Of a stretch of DNA of 64,000 nt, positions 19,249-29,939 are shown one piece after another; position 1 is the stretch's first letter, and the number at the start of each line of letters is the position of its first letter. Where the stretch lies: NCBI GenBank assembly GCA_907163375.1, contig CAJQUW010014299.1:94530-158529 (forward strand), given 5' to 3'. Source of the DNA: Prostheceraeus crozeri (lineage: Eukaryota; Platyhelminthes; Polycladida; Euryleptidae). The notes under the pieces are model-generated. The model was given only the letters and a program-made list of their open reading frames with translations, searched no databases and was not told the origin of the DNA. The translations under genes and the position numbers were made by a program.

Positions 19249-19657
19249 TGTAAGTTGTGCATTCTTATTCATCTGAAGGAGCCTTTGTTTTTATTGACTA
19301 ATTAATTGTTGGCAAGCCTGAACTCAGATTTCGGAACGTGCTCAGCTGGGTGTTCGCTTTATCTTTTGTAGATATCGTGATCTATAGATATCCGATATAG
19401 CTTCTCGTGCGGCTCCTGAATTTCTTGGTAGGTCTCAGATATCGCTTGGTGATATTTAGCAAGATATTGTACATACGTGTATGTTTTCTGTACTTGCATT
19501 GACATGATATTTGATTACTCTGAATGTGTTGCTTAGTGACTTTATACTTTTGAATGCTCACTTTACTTTCGTTTGTAACGCTGTGCCAAGCGGTCGCACT
19601 GTAAGTAGACGATTTTGTATAAATAGAATTTGATAGAAGGAATAAGATCATTTTAGA
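19249..19657 (+). repeat. 3' LTR of copy 1
   Basis: Starts at TGTAAGTTGTGC after the purine tract and ends TTTTAGA. It is almost identical to the 5' LTR, so insertion was recent. Confidence 0.85.
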
Positions 19658-19659
19658 AT

Positions 19660-20285
19660 GAAGAAAACTTGTTCGCTATGATCTGAATTCTTCGAATCTG
19701 AAGGAATCGTGGCAATCGAAGCACTTTGATGGAATTCACAGTAATCCGCAAACGACGCACATTTTTGCCCACCATTTAAATTCCACCATGAGCCATCGTT
19801 TTGAATTAGTCTTCAATTCTAGGAAACTGAAAGAGTAAAGCAATCTAATTCTGTGATCGGGAATGCCGAGAATGGGATAGCGTGCACTTACTGCCTCACA
19901 CGCACAGTCATACAGCTCTCTCTGATGTTCTGAACTCACCATTAGGGTGTGTTTTATTTGTCGAAGAAAGCAGCTGTGATTCGAGTTCAAAACTGTTCAC
20001 TTGGAGCGCTTGATATTGAGACGGAAAGCTGTGCAGAGCTATCACGAGAAGCTATCAAATTTAAATGAAATCTAATGAGTGATGACACGTATGAGTAGTC
20101 ATAAAGTATTTTTGAGTAAGTGCAAAAGGTCTCGCAGCCACGGAGAAGATGCCACTGATGATCACACACATCTCATGAACAACAACCTTCAATCTGAGTG
20201 TAATAAAAAAACGCAAACCAGTACGTGAATGTTCAATCCTATATTTTCAGCAGGTTTTTAGTAAAAACGATATATACACGGTCCG
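19660..20285. other. Unassigned; possible short host exon on minus
   Basis: No mobile element recognised. On the minus strand a short frame (within 19736-19990) containing FLRQIKHTLMVSSEHQRELY is followed by a GTAAGT donor at about 19890 and preceded by a CACAG acceptor near 19980. This could be a small exon, but it may be chance. Confidence 0.25.
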
Positions 20286-20287
20286 AA

Positions 20288-20740
20288 CGTTTCGAGCGGT
20301 CGCCCCTGGAGAATTGGCGATAAAATGACCAAACGATGCCTGCTTTTACATAAATATCAAAGAACAAGATTCAGTATTCAGAAGCTTGCCATTTCTAACT
20401 TACGATTGATGCTAGGAAAGAGATGTTTAATGTGTCAAGCCTACGCTAAGTGGGTCTCAACTGGGTCAGCGCACATTTATAATATGGAAGGGACAAAATC
20501 TTCAATGTCCATCTGAATTCTATCATCGTTCTGTTGTATGTGCTGAGCAAGCGCGCTATCGGAATTGTCGTTGTGCATACTACGTCTGTGTTCCATGTAT
20601 CGGTATTTAAATGGTCTATTGGTATGACCAATATAAAATTCCTTCAACAGCGAGCAATTTTGTGATATTATTCAACAGCGAGCAAGGTAATTCATAAATA
20701 AGAAGATGGGTAGTGCAGCTAAATTCAAGGGGTAAATGGT
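20288..20740 (-). mobile_element. Penelope-like element remnant with GIY-YIG and ribozyme-like tail
   Basis: The minus frame 20472-20645 encodes FYIGHTNRPFKYRYMEHRRS and SALAQHIQQ, a clear GIY-YIG endonuclease. Downstream on the same strand, around 20290-20306, is GGGGCGACCGCTCGAAA, a stem followed by GAAA as in the 3' regions of Penelope-like elements. No RT remains. Confidence 0.6.
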
Positions 20741-20939
20741 CACATTTTGCAATTATTGTTCTTTTTATTATTTATTCTATTTTTTAGAGCGCAGTTAAGT
20801 TTGGTATATTCACTAGTTGTATTGGTAATTTGTAATTTGAATGAATGATTACTTTATAGGCTGCACTCGTAATCGAGAAACGCACTCTCTTGAATTTCTG
20901 CAGATCCATTAGTTAAAAAGGTAAAGAAAAAACGAGGTT

Positions 20940-23580
20940 TTACTCGATGTTTCGGGTCCAGCCCTTCTTCATAGAGTATAAAACAGGCGCATATGACATG
21001 CTACTTGGACATATATATGTAAAAGCTGAATAAAAATCTACCGTATATGGCGCGACCTGTGTTCTCCTACAAGGCAGCGAGCTCATGACGACGATTCATA
21101 GATGGATATCTGTCCTAAATCATGCGAGCTTCTATCAAAGCAGTGTCAACCGTACTTCGCGCTCTCTGAAGGATATTCACATCAAAATCATCAAGGTCAA
21201 CAGCAGTACAATCACGAAGATGCACACTCAATGCACTCTTACTGTCCTTATTCATAATACTCCGCTTATGTTCTTGATACCTAATTTTGAAAGATCTTTT
21301 GACCTATGAATTTTGAAAGATCTTTTACCTATGTAACTAGCATTACTAATCCGACATTTAAACTCATAGACAACATTATAACTACTACAATTTATTTTTT
21401 CAGGCAAACGATCAGAAAGGTTGCAGTTGTTATGTTTTTTATTTTTATGTTTATTGCGACTATTTAGACAACGGGACAATGTAGGACTGGTAGTATTAAC
21501 AAGACGAACATTGAGATTATATTTGCGAATCAGAAAATTAATTTTTCTGTTTAAGACATCGTTAACGAAAGGCATGGATAAATTAATAGTTTTACTTGCA
21601 TTGGAATGACGCTTCCTATTCTTCGATTTCCGTTCAAAATCTTTTTCTTTGAAACCGTTTTTCTTACGTTTTTGTTTAGCGTTATGAATTGCCTCAGTTT
21701 TATCTGCTATCGTACTGCATCTTTCATCGGCTGTGTTCAGAGTATCTTCTATGAAGTTACTTTTAACATGATGTGGTATACAGCTGTCTTTGCGTAGAGT
21801 TATCCGAAGTTAATGGCTTACTATAGTGCTTGTAACAAACACAATCGTTTTTAATAGAGATGCTCAAATCTAGAAAGTTAAGACAATTTTTTTGGTGAAT
21901 TTCTAAAGTAAATTGAACATCTTTATCTATATTGTTGAACATGTTGAGAATTTTGAGAATTGAGATCTATTTTGAAAACTAGATGAGAAAGGACCCATAA
22001 TGATATCATCGATATACCGTTTGAATATCGGAGGGGAGATATATTATTTTTTCAATTCTTTTAAAGCTCTGTTTTCTATGTAGTTCATGAAAATAACGGC
22101 GAAAGGGGGAGCATAATGTGTGCCCATAGGGACGCCACCAATTTGGAGATATGTTTCATCACCATACTGTATCTCATAATTGTAGCTCACAAACTTAAGG
22201 CAGTTGCTAAATTGCTCCATCGTGAGATCAAAATGATTTATTTCATGCCAATGTCTTGGAGCAAATTCTACGACTACTTCGAGTGCCAGACTAATCGGTA
22301 TGCTCGGATAACAACTTAGTTGCAATAACATCTAGAGATATGAAAATATCACCAGTTTTTACTCCCGTGTAATTATCAAGAATCTCAATTAACTGTTTGG
22401 AACTACTTAAATGTGCAGGGACAAAGTTAAACAATTGATTTAATTTTTTAATACACAACCAATCGATTTTTTCATTCAGTAGGAGCATTTATGGTAGATG
22501 CTATTGGTCTCATGGGATAGATTCCATTATTCACAGGCGTATGGTCTTTTATAAGAGTGTAAAAACCAGCCGGTTGAGAGTTGGATGCATGAAGACGCTC
22601 TAACTGATTTCTACTTAATTTATTTTTGTAGCATGAGTTAGTTGTCTTATTAGCTTGTCGTTGTATGTTTTCACATTTAGATCTAGACAATAGCTTATAT
22701 GTATTTCCATTATCTAAGATAGCCCTGTTATTTTGATTGTTTTTATCAGTTACGCATAAACGTTTATTTATCTGTCGGAACAATTTCTAGATTATGTTCT
22801 TTGACATATGTTTTAGTTTTTCTAAGCTGTTTTTGTATTTTTCGATAAGATTCACTCTTTTTAGTGAAGGCTACTTCTTTTTTAGTAACTTCTATGACTT
22901 CATATTTGAAAGCATTAAGAACATTTTCCGATTCTTTATCCATATGCTTAGGAAAACTAACCGTATTGCGCTCAAACGGAATATTGAAATTATTGCTATT
23001 ATTTTGTTCATAACTCGAGGTATCGAATGCATTATTCCAACGCAGTTCATACGTTAATCTATCCAAGCTTAATATCATATCGTCAATAAAACTTTCATCA
23101 AGTTTTGGCGGAATACGATAACTAGGACCTTTTTCAAGAAGACTCACGCAAGATTGAGGCAGCGAGTATTCACTATTATTAGTGAAAGCCTCACCCAACT
23201 TCTCTCTTTTTACTACTGGTACAGGTCGCGCCACATAGAAATTTATCAACTAAGACGAAAGGAAAACACGGCTTGTACGTGTTGTCGTAGTCGCACACAG
23301 GATACACAGTAGAAGTCAATGTGTTCCACTTGTTTGAATGCTTGTTGAACTTCTTACGGTTCTCACGCTTGAGGTCATCGGCCAGATGTTGCAGCATTTC
23401 GTAGAACACCTTCTCCTCGAGTCTTCTTGATAGCTTCAGATATTCATATCCTCTTGCTTGATTAATCACATACTGTTTGTTCTTTCTTTCTTGTATGCTC
23501 TCTCTATGAGAATCTCCAACTTGAGGGACTTTTCTTTTCTCATTGTTGCTTTCCTTTGTTGTGGATCGATTGGCTTAAAT
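20940..23580 (-). mobile_element. Penelope-like element with RT and GIY-YIG, decayed
   Basis: Read on minus from right to left: an N-terminal region (23191-23469, LQHLADDLKRENRKKF), a middle region (22764-23249), RT motifs AGFYTLIKDHTPV and RPIAST (22472-22783), GDIFISLDVIA (22291-22488), VPMGTHYAPPFAVIFMNYIE (22044-22331) and RYIDDIIMG near 22000-22020, and a GIY-YIG domain (21252-21575, NVVYEFKC and ASYIGKRSF). At least six frames are used, so the copy is dead, but order and spacing are complete. A hammerhead-like tail motif lies at 20950-20974. The stretch 20741-20939 to its left shows nothing else. Confidence 0.75.
20950..20974 (-). ncRNA. Degenerate hammerhead-like motif at Penelope 3' end
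   Basis: The minus strand reads CTATGAAGA, one extra A, GGG-loop-CCC, GAAAC. The first core base differs from CUGANGA, so it is probably inactive, but position and layout match the motifs in the other Penelope copies. Confidence 0.35.
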
Positions 23581-23644
23581 GATTACTTTATTCGATCCAC
23601 TTGGTAATTCAATGGAAGCGAACAATTCACAAAATACAGACATA

Positions 23645-24211
23645 TTACACGTACTCGTACATAATGGTATAGATACTCCAACAAGTCACAAGTTTCCAGT
23701 TCTTTACAAAAGATTGACTGAAGCGGGTCGTTCGTCCAAAACGAGCGACCAAGAGTTGGATATTTCGAGTATGTTCTCCATGCCGAGTATTAAACAAGCC
23801 ACGTAGTAAATGCTCGTCATGCTTAACAATAGCACGCATCAATTTTACACACGTATTTTCAGCAACAGTCAAAAGAGAGGGGAATTGGTTAGGGTTGGCA
23901 CCAGCAATACGCAAAGCTCTGCGCTCCACAACTGACAATTTATGTAAGAGGTATTCCGGTGCATTACACCATACAGGAGACGCGTACAATAATTTTTCAA
24001 TAATTTTTGATACATTTTCGTATTTTCCTATCTGTTCTACCGTTAATAAAGTTTTTAATAAGTAATTACATCTTTTATCGTCGATTTCTTCCTTTTTACT
24101 CGTGCTTGATGTTTTATTTTCCGTGTCAGACCGATGAAATCCATTGTCCATAAACTTCTGATTTAGTTTGCAAATAATTTTTACTGCAACGCTTTCTTGC
24201 ATAGTTTGCAC
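23645..24211 (-). mobile_element. LINE reverse transcriptase C-terminal fragment
   Basis: A 188-codon open frame whose second half reads LLYASPVWCNAPEYLLHKL, VVERRALRIAGANPNQFPSL and ends in TRFSQSFVKN, the typical region after the RT palm in CR1/Jockey-type LINEs. The N-terminal half is less clear. No endonuclease or catalytic palm is present. Confidence 0.65.
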
Positions 24212-24289
24212 TGTTCTTAAGATAATTAGTTTTGACGTGTTGGGGAATAAAGCTATCTTTGAATAGAACTATTCCTGAATGTTGCCAAG

Positions 24290-24880
24290 AAGAATTTATT
24301 TCTTTTTACTTATGTAGACACTTATTCTAAATATTGATATGTTAATTTCGGGTTCCTCTAGAGTGAATTGAATGGATGTGTTTCATGAATTGAAAATGTT
24401 TAGCATGTTAGTGAAAGAGGTCGTACTTTTAGCAAATGGTCCGATAATAATATCATCTATATATCTGCAGCATGTAAGTTGAAATTATTGAAATAATATT
24501 ATTTTTCAGTCTTTCTAAGCACAAAAATTGATGTAATTTGACACAGGGCAGCCCTTGATCTGCAGATAGACTCTGTCTTTGTATCTTATTTCGTAACAAT
24601 AACGAATAAACGTCAAACATCGTCGCAGATCTTCAGCCGTTATACCTTTGTTGTCTATCCTATGCCGTACCGGTAGCTAATAGGAATACTCGGGTAAAGG
24701 CTGACAGCGTCTATAGATATGAAACCATGGACATCTGTCAGACTTTCAACTGACTCGCGTCGGCAATATTAGACAGAACTACTTTAGCTAGTTGAGTCAA
24801 AATCGTGCTCGCAAACCAGTCAACCTTCTCCGTTGCGGTACTTCTCACAGAAGCAATAGGTCTCAGCCATAGGCGCACCC
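24290..24880 (-). mobile_element. Penelope-like RT fragment
   Basis: Minus-strand frames around 24750-24870 give PMASVRSTATEKVDWFAST and ILTQLAKVVL, typical of the N-terminal fingers of Penelope RTs. 24530-24620 gives LRNKIQRQSLSADQGLPCVK, resembling the segment before the Y-x-D-D motif. Multiple stops are present. The ends are undefined. Confidence 0.45.
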
Positions 24881-25640
24881 AGAAGGGGTTCAACGGGCTC
24901 GAATCTCTCCCAAAATGTTTTGGAAGTTGAGGAAATTTTTACGCTTTAAAGCAATCAAGCATAAATTAATAGTATGCTAGAGAGGGTCAGTTCAGTACTA
25001 TTCTTTTGACAGTTACTCGATCTTTGCAAAACTCATCATTGGATTTTGCCTCTGCGGCTCGTCGATGATGCGCGAGAGGAGACAGGTTCCTTGTGGGCAA
25101 ATGAATCAGAACTCGAATTTGTTTTCAATAAATCCGTTATCGAGTTGCGAAATTGAACGGCCACGCCTAACACAAAGTTCCAATATAACATGTCGTTCCA
25201 ATATTCCCGGTGAATCAACGTATCCGCACTACAAGAGATCGATCTTCTTGCCTCTCTTTGATCATTTGCTGTCTCAACTTGATGACAGGCTTCATGATGG
25301 CCGCAAAGCTGCATTCATCTTTCAGTGTGTTCCTCCCACATACATGTATACAGCCAATTAGACCAGGAATGTGTGAGAAGTCGGAGTCCCGGAGTCCTAT
25401 AATTTTTGCTGGAGACGCTGGAGTCGGAGTCCTATCAAATGAAGTACAGGGTGCTTCAGTTGATCTGGCCGATTTTCTAGACCATTTTCAGTGTGTGCAA
25501 GAAGAGGACACAATTTCAATGAAAGCAAAGTGTATTCTATATGTTTTACGTATGCAAATAAATTATAAATACACAAATCACAGTTGTTAAATATATTAAC
25601 CCTCATATTCGACACAAACAGCACAACGGTGAATGAATGA
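24881..25640. other. Unassigned sequence
   Basis: A minus frame at 25036-25314 and overlapping plus frames show no domain I can name. GTCGGAGTCC is repeated around 25380-25430. No structural RNA or terminal repeat seen. Confidence 0.35.
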
Positions 25641-25960
25641 GTCATAAGCTCGCCTGATGAATAAGCACCAGCTTCGTTTTTAAGTCTTCTAGCGTCCGAG
25701 GTCGGGCATTGAAAAGACGGTGTCGTATATCACCCCACAGCCAGAAATCATTCGCGGACAGACCAGATGATCATGATGGCCAGGCAATAGGTCCCCCGTG
25801 CTATCCACCGTCCGGTAAAGTTGCGATTCAACTCTGACAACAATCGCATAATGAGAAGGAGTGCCATCGAGTTCATCGATTAAGATTTCGTGGATTCACA
25901 ATAGCGATGTCACAATTGTTTTAAGAATCTCCAAATACACCGGAGCGGTGACCATAGAAT
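25640..25960 (-). mobile_element. Mariner-type transposase fragment
   Basis: The minus strand near 25650-25770 encodes FWLWGDIRHRLFNARPRTL, matching the segment after the second catalytic residue of mariner/IS630-type transposases (SPDLxPxDFWLWG). Further upstream frames are degenerate. Confidence 0.5.
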
Positions 25961-26219
25961 TGATGAGCTTAAAAAGTACATCACTATGGTGAGGCCATAG
26001 CCCAGCATGTGACTGATGGGGATTTCATCGGTTGAGGCGCATCAGCGTGAGGGCGATCATATTAATAGATGAACGTATTGTGTTTTTTGACGGAAACGTT
26101 CACATGAAATGTTGCCTCGTCACTGTTATGTCCATTGACATAATATGTTCATTATGTCCATCACGAAATTATGATCTCTGTATTAAGTATTTCCTCTTTC
26201 TCACGAAAAATCATCAAAA

Positions 26220-28350
26220 TTGAGATGTTCGGAGAATTGTCTCCGTTTAACCAAGGGGAGGAAGCAGCGGTTTTTGTTGAAGGAGAAAAATATCAAATTC
26301 GATTTGCCATCAATCAATGAATTTCCCCTGGATGGTTCCGTCAATAAATCTGATATTCCCTTATCAATTGATAACAACAATTTACTGAGTAAAGAGCGTT
26401 CTTACATTCCTTGTGGCCATAATAACAAGGGAATATCAAAAATGGTGATGGAAAACTGTGCAAAAGTGGAAGTGGCTACATCTCGCTTGAAACGGCTTGA
26501 AATAACGTCAGAATCCCTTTCTGAGTTTAACGGAGGTATGATCAATATTTTGAAATCCATCAAAGACTGAAGAGATCCATGAGAATTATTATTCTACCTA
26601 CAGATAAAACGAATCGTCTTCTGGCCATAGACAAAAATCAGTATGAACAAATGAAAGAAGCAATTCAAACTGGTTATTTTAAATTGGTCAAACCTGTTCA
26701 GCCTACAACAGGTCAAGTAAGATTTAACAGAGAATTGAAATTTATTGCTACCTTACAAGGCACGACTATCCCATGTATTTTCCTCACTTATGGATTTGCG
26801 CTGTTCGGAACCGCTACCCAGTTCAGTCTATGTTATTCCGGCATACCACAAGCCTGGCGAACTAAGAGGAAGACCGGTTATTGCAGCGTTGGATGGTCCT
26901 GGCAATAAATTATCCAAATTTCTGTCTTCAAAATTCAACAATTTATTAAAGTACATATCGAAGATGGCGATTATTTCGTTGGATAAAGTCTATACTGGCG
27001 GAGTAGATTGGTGGTTTTGGGTCGCTGGATGTTACAAATCTTTATGGTAATATTCCACTGCAAGGAGAATATAATATTCAGAGTGTTAAAGGAATTTCTG
27101 ATCCTCCATATTGAATCTGAGGCCTTTCTTAAATACGTGGACATTGATCATATCATTGACCTAACCAAACTTCCATTATTCTCCAACCAAATTATTCAGA
27201 ATGGTCAACAATATAGTCAAATTTATTGTTTAGCAATGGGAAATGCGATGGCTCCTCAATTGACCATTATTTGCATGAATTTCTTAGAGCAGAAAATTCT
27301 CACTCATTTTAATGGCATGGTGGAATGGAAAAGGTACATTGAGGATTATTTCATCGCATGGGAACCTCATCTTTCTGCGGAGGATATTTCATCTATTGTT
27401 AATGGCTTCTCTGAACATGTCAAGTTCACGATGGAAATCCCAGAGAATGGTTTCGCACTTTTTCTCGATTCCGACGTTTTCTTGAAGGATAATAGTTTTC
27501 ATACCAGATTATATGTAGGGGCCTAAAGGGTGGTACAGTGCCACAGTGGTACAATATATCTCTGGGATTCCTTTTCTCCTATCTCAATAAAAAGATCAGT
27601 AATTTTTGGTGGATTACGGAGAACTGAGGCCAGATCCACAAACAAAGATTCTGAGAAATATTCAAAGAATCTTGTTACAAACAGACTGAAAAATAAAAGA
27701 TGTCCTACAAGATAATTGGGGAAAATTCAACGCCAGTTGCATAGAAAAGTAAAGCCTGAACGAAGGAATGACCGCAATGATAAAATTTACATTCGGTGTC
27801 CTTTTGTTGATGAAGCCATAAAACGCAAAATGATCAAAACCGTTAGAGGCACTGCATTATCAGAATTTATTTCTCTGTATTTTGATTCAGGCGAATCATT
27901 GATGAGAACTTTCCACCTTCCGAAACAGAAAATCCAATGCCATGATAAATGCACAAGTTGCAAATTGAATGAAACAGGAAACTTGTGTCACTCAAAAAAT
28001 GTCATATATAAAATCGTATACAATACATGCGGTGATATTTACATTGGCGAATCAGTTCGGTGCATTAAGTCAAGGATAAAAGATTATCTCTCACAGAATA
28101 ACAGTGCTGCTTTTCAACATCTACAGACTCATCCCAATTGTTCGCAGCCTATTTCATGGACTACATCGCGGATCGAATAATACTCAAGAGACTCACCTTT
28201 GAAGCTATGAACATTCGGCAACATGCACGCTCGCTAATGAACGGATGTCAAGGTCTAAATACATTGTCATCTGACGAGTTCATCCAAGTTAATGTTTCTC
28301 CTTTAGCTGTACTCAAAGTTTGTTTAAATAGGCCCACCTTTTACCACTCT
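26220..28350 (+). mobile_element. Penelope-like element with RT and GIY-YIG, decayed
   Basis: Plus-strand frames in order: N-terminal KGISKMVMENCAKVEVATS (26220-26570), RIIILPTDKTNRLLAIDKN (26579-26908), RPVIAALDGPGNKLSKFLS (26745-27050), the RT palm CLAMGNAMAPQLTIICMNFL and RYIEDYFIAW (27008-27526), and GIY-YIG NVIYKIVYNTCGDIYIGES (27716-28180). The RT box is YIED instead of YxDD, a substitution of a catalytic Asp. The linking segment 27526-27716 has a stop. Frames shift at several places. The element is otherwise nearly complete and lies opposite in orientation to the copy at 20940-23580. Confidence 0.75.
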
Positions 28351-28633
28351 CTGCTTTACTTATTGTAACCTTGACAAAACCGCAAGGCTAAATATTGGCT
28401 ATCATAATAAATCATTTTAGTATCCGCAGAAGGCTACTTTTTTATCAAGGTGTTAATGATAGCTTCTCTGAAACGCAAATTGATGGTATTGGAGTCAAAA
28501 GCTATGACGGAAATCTCCAGATAATGCAGTAATCACATTTAAGTCATGCATAACAGTAATTATATTGAATATGGCCAGAAGCCATAGAGTCCTGGTAGCT
28601 ATCATAATTGACATTGAAAGATTTGATACTTAC
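28351..28633. other. Spacer
   Basis: No gene or repeat recognised. It would be intron if the exon at 28634-29215 is real. Confidence 0.4.
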
Positions 28634-29215
28634 TAATAAAGTTCCACTGGATGCACTACGCACTAATTGACCAGCTTTTTCACTTTGACGTTTCCGATTT
28701 TCTTGGAACTGATTCTGGAGTCGCGCTTCATTATGGCTTGTTTTTGCAAGATCATGATTATATATTCCTCGCCATTCTTCATTATTTTCTTTTGAGTGTT
28801 TTCTTTGCTCAGAAATATCTGTTTCAGTTTTTTTCTTTAATGTCTTCATTTCATGTGAAGACGGACCAGAGAGAATTGATATCCACTCATCGACTGATCG
28901 ACGTAAGCTCCGGTTATAAGTACGAGTATTCTGAGGTTGCAAATAGGGAGATTTGTTAAGTCTTTTTTTATCAGATCCTGCGACTGAAGATGACTTAGCA
29001 CGATTAGGCTTGGCATAATGAGAAGATTGCTTGGCTTCTGCAAAAAGCTGTTGATTAGACTTCTCACGAAGTTGTGAATTTGATTGTGGACGAGTCATTT
29101 GAGTGGGTTGTTTGTCGAACCGTTGTTCATGATCAGAATGCTGCTTGCGTTGATGAGCTGTGGGGGTTTTACACGTATCTTCGGCTGTGAACACATCATC
29201 CGCATCTCTTCTAAT
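28634..29215 (-). CDS. Candidate host gene internal exon
   Basis: On the minus strand an open stretch of exactly 194 codons lies between a TTTTGTAG acceptor (just before 29215) and a GTAAGT donor (just after 28634). Both splice sites are in phase 0, so the exon is symmetric. The product is hydrophilic and probably disordered, rich in Gln, Ser and Lys (KQHSDHEQRFDKQPTQ), with a more ordered stretch RSLRRSVDEWISILSG and a charged coiled-coil-like part (EMKTLKKKTETDISEQRKH). I do not recognise the family. Unlike its neighbours it has no stops, frameshifts or transposon motifs. No neighbouring exon was found with confidence. Confidence 0.5.
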
Positions 29216-29930
29216 CTACAAAACATAACAAGTAAATTACCAGAACAATCTTGGCATAATTATCATCTGTTCATGGTTTACGCATGCAGTTTAAAATTTT
29301 TGTAGCCCCAAGTGCCATATATTGCTATCCAACGATGTTGCATAATATTGAGCAGTAAATTTCATATTCAACGATCTATTAACGTTAGTAAAAACAATTA
29401 TTCATACAACATTGAAGTCTAGTAATATCCGTAAAAACGGCGGACATGTACACGAAGCACCCTCCCCTCAAATTCGCTTTTCCGACTGCTACTCACACAG
29501 AATTAGATTCATCTGCGCGCGCGCGGCTGAGCGAGTAAAACTATCTAATTCTGTGGTTACCCATGATTGTTGTTGCTAATGACAAATTAGAGTTCATGTC
29601 AACTGCATGCATTTCCCAGAATTTCGAATGTCTGATCTTCAGATGTCTATTGCCGATGCTGCATGATGACTCATGGGAGATCTTATTTTGCACGATCAAT
29701 GTGTGCTATTCAATTCTGGACCGACCATTATTACCGACTGTTGAGCAGCTTACCAGGACTGGCAAGCCAGTCACTCTATCAGCATGGATCTTCACTCATA
29801 TGAAGATCAATCATTTCGAAAACTTCGTCGTTATTTATTTTTATTTTATTTCAGTGAATTTCTCGTACATGCGAGTGACGTTTTGTCGATTATCGACTTC
29901 AAGGCCATAACATAATGCTTCAAAAACAAT
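29216..29930. other. Unassigned sequence
   Basis: A plus-strand frame at 29563-29910 (115 codons) has no recognisable motif. A GCGCGCGCGC run sits near 29515. Nothing else supported. Confidence 0.3.
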
Positions 29931-29939
29931 TGCATACAG

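Larger units (their letters stand above)
16853..19657 (+). mobile_element. LTR retrotransposon copy 1 (Ty3/gypsy-type), internally deleted
   Basis: Two LTRs of about 409 bp (16853-17261 and 19249-19657) flank a short interior with only RNase H and integrase. The 3' LTR is preceded by the purine tract TGGGGGAG. The interior joins AGCTAGCCGGGC directly to GTATTGGAGACATCGAG; in copy 2 (44852-49488) these are about 1.95 kb apart, so gag, protease and most of RT were lost here. The deletion ends share GCCGNGC, suggesting microhomology. Flanks ATGGA (16848-16852) and ATGAA (19658-19662) differ by one base and may be an aged target duplication, the last LTR dinucleotide having changed from CA to GA. 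Confidence 0.85.

Noticed and set aside
19203-19249. Envelope gene downstream of pol
   Set aside because: Only about 45 nt separate pol from the 3' LTR; no room for env in either copy.
25036-25361. Coding region on either strand
   Set aside because: Both strands are open over short stretches and neither shows a domain.
29563-29910. Host exon of 115 codons on plus
   Set aside because: No splice sites or motif that I could support.
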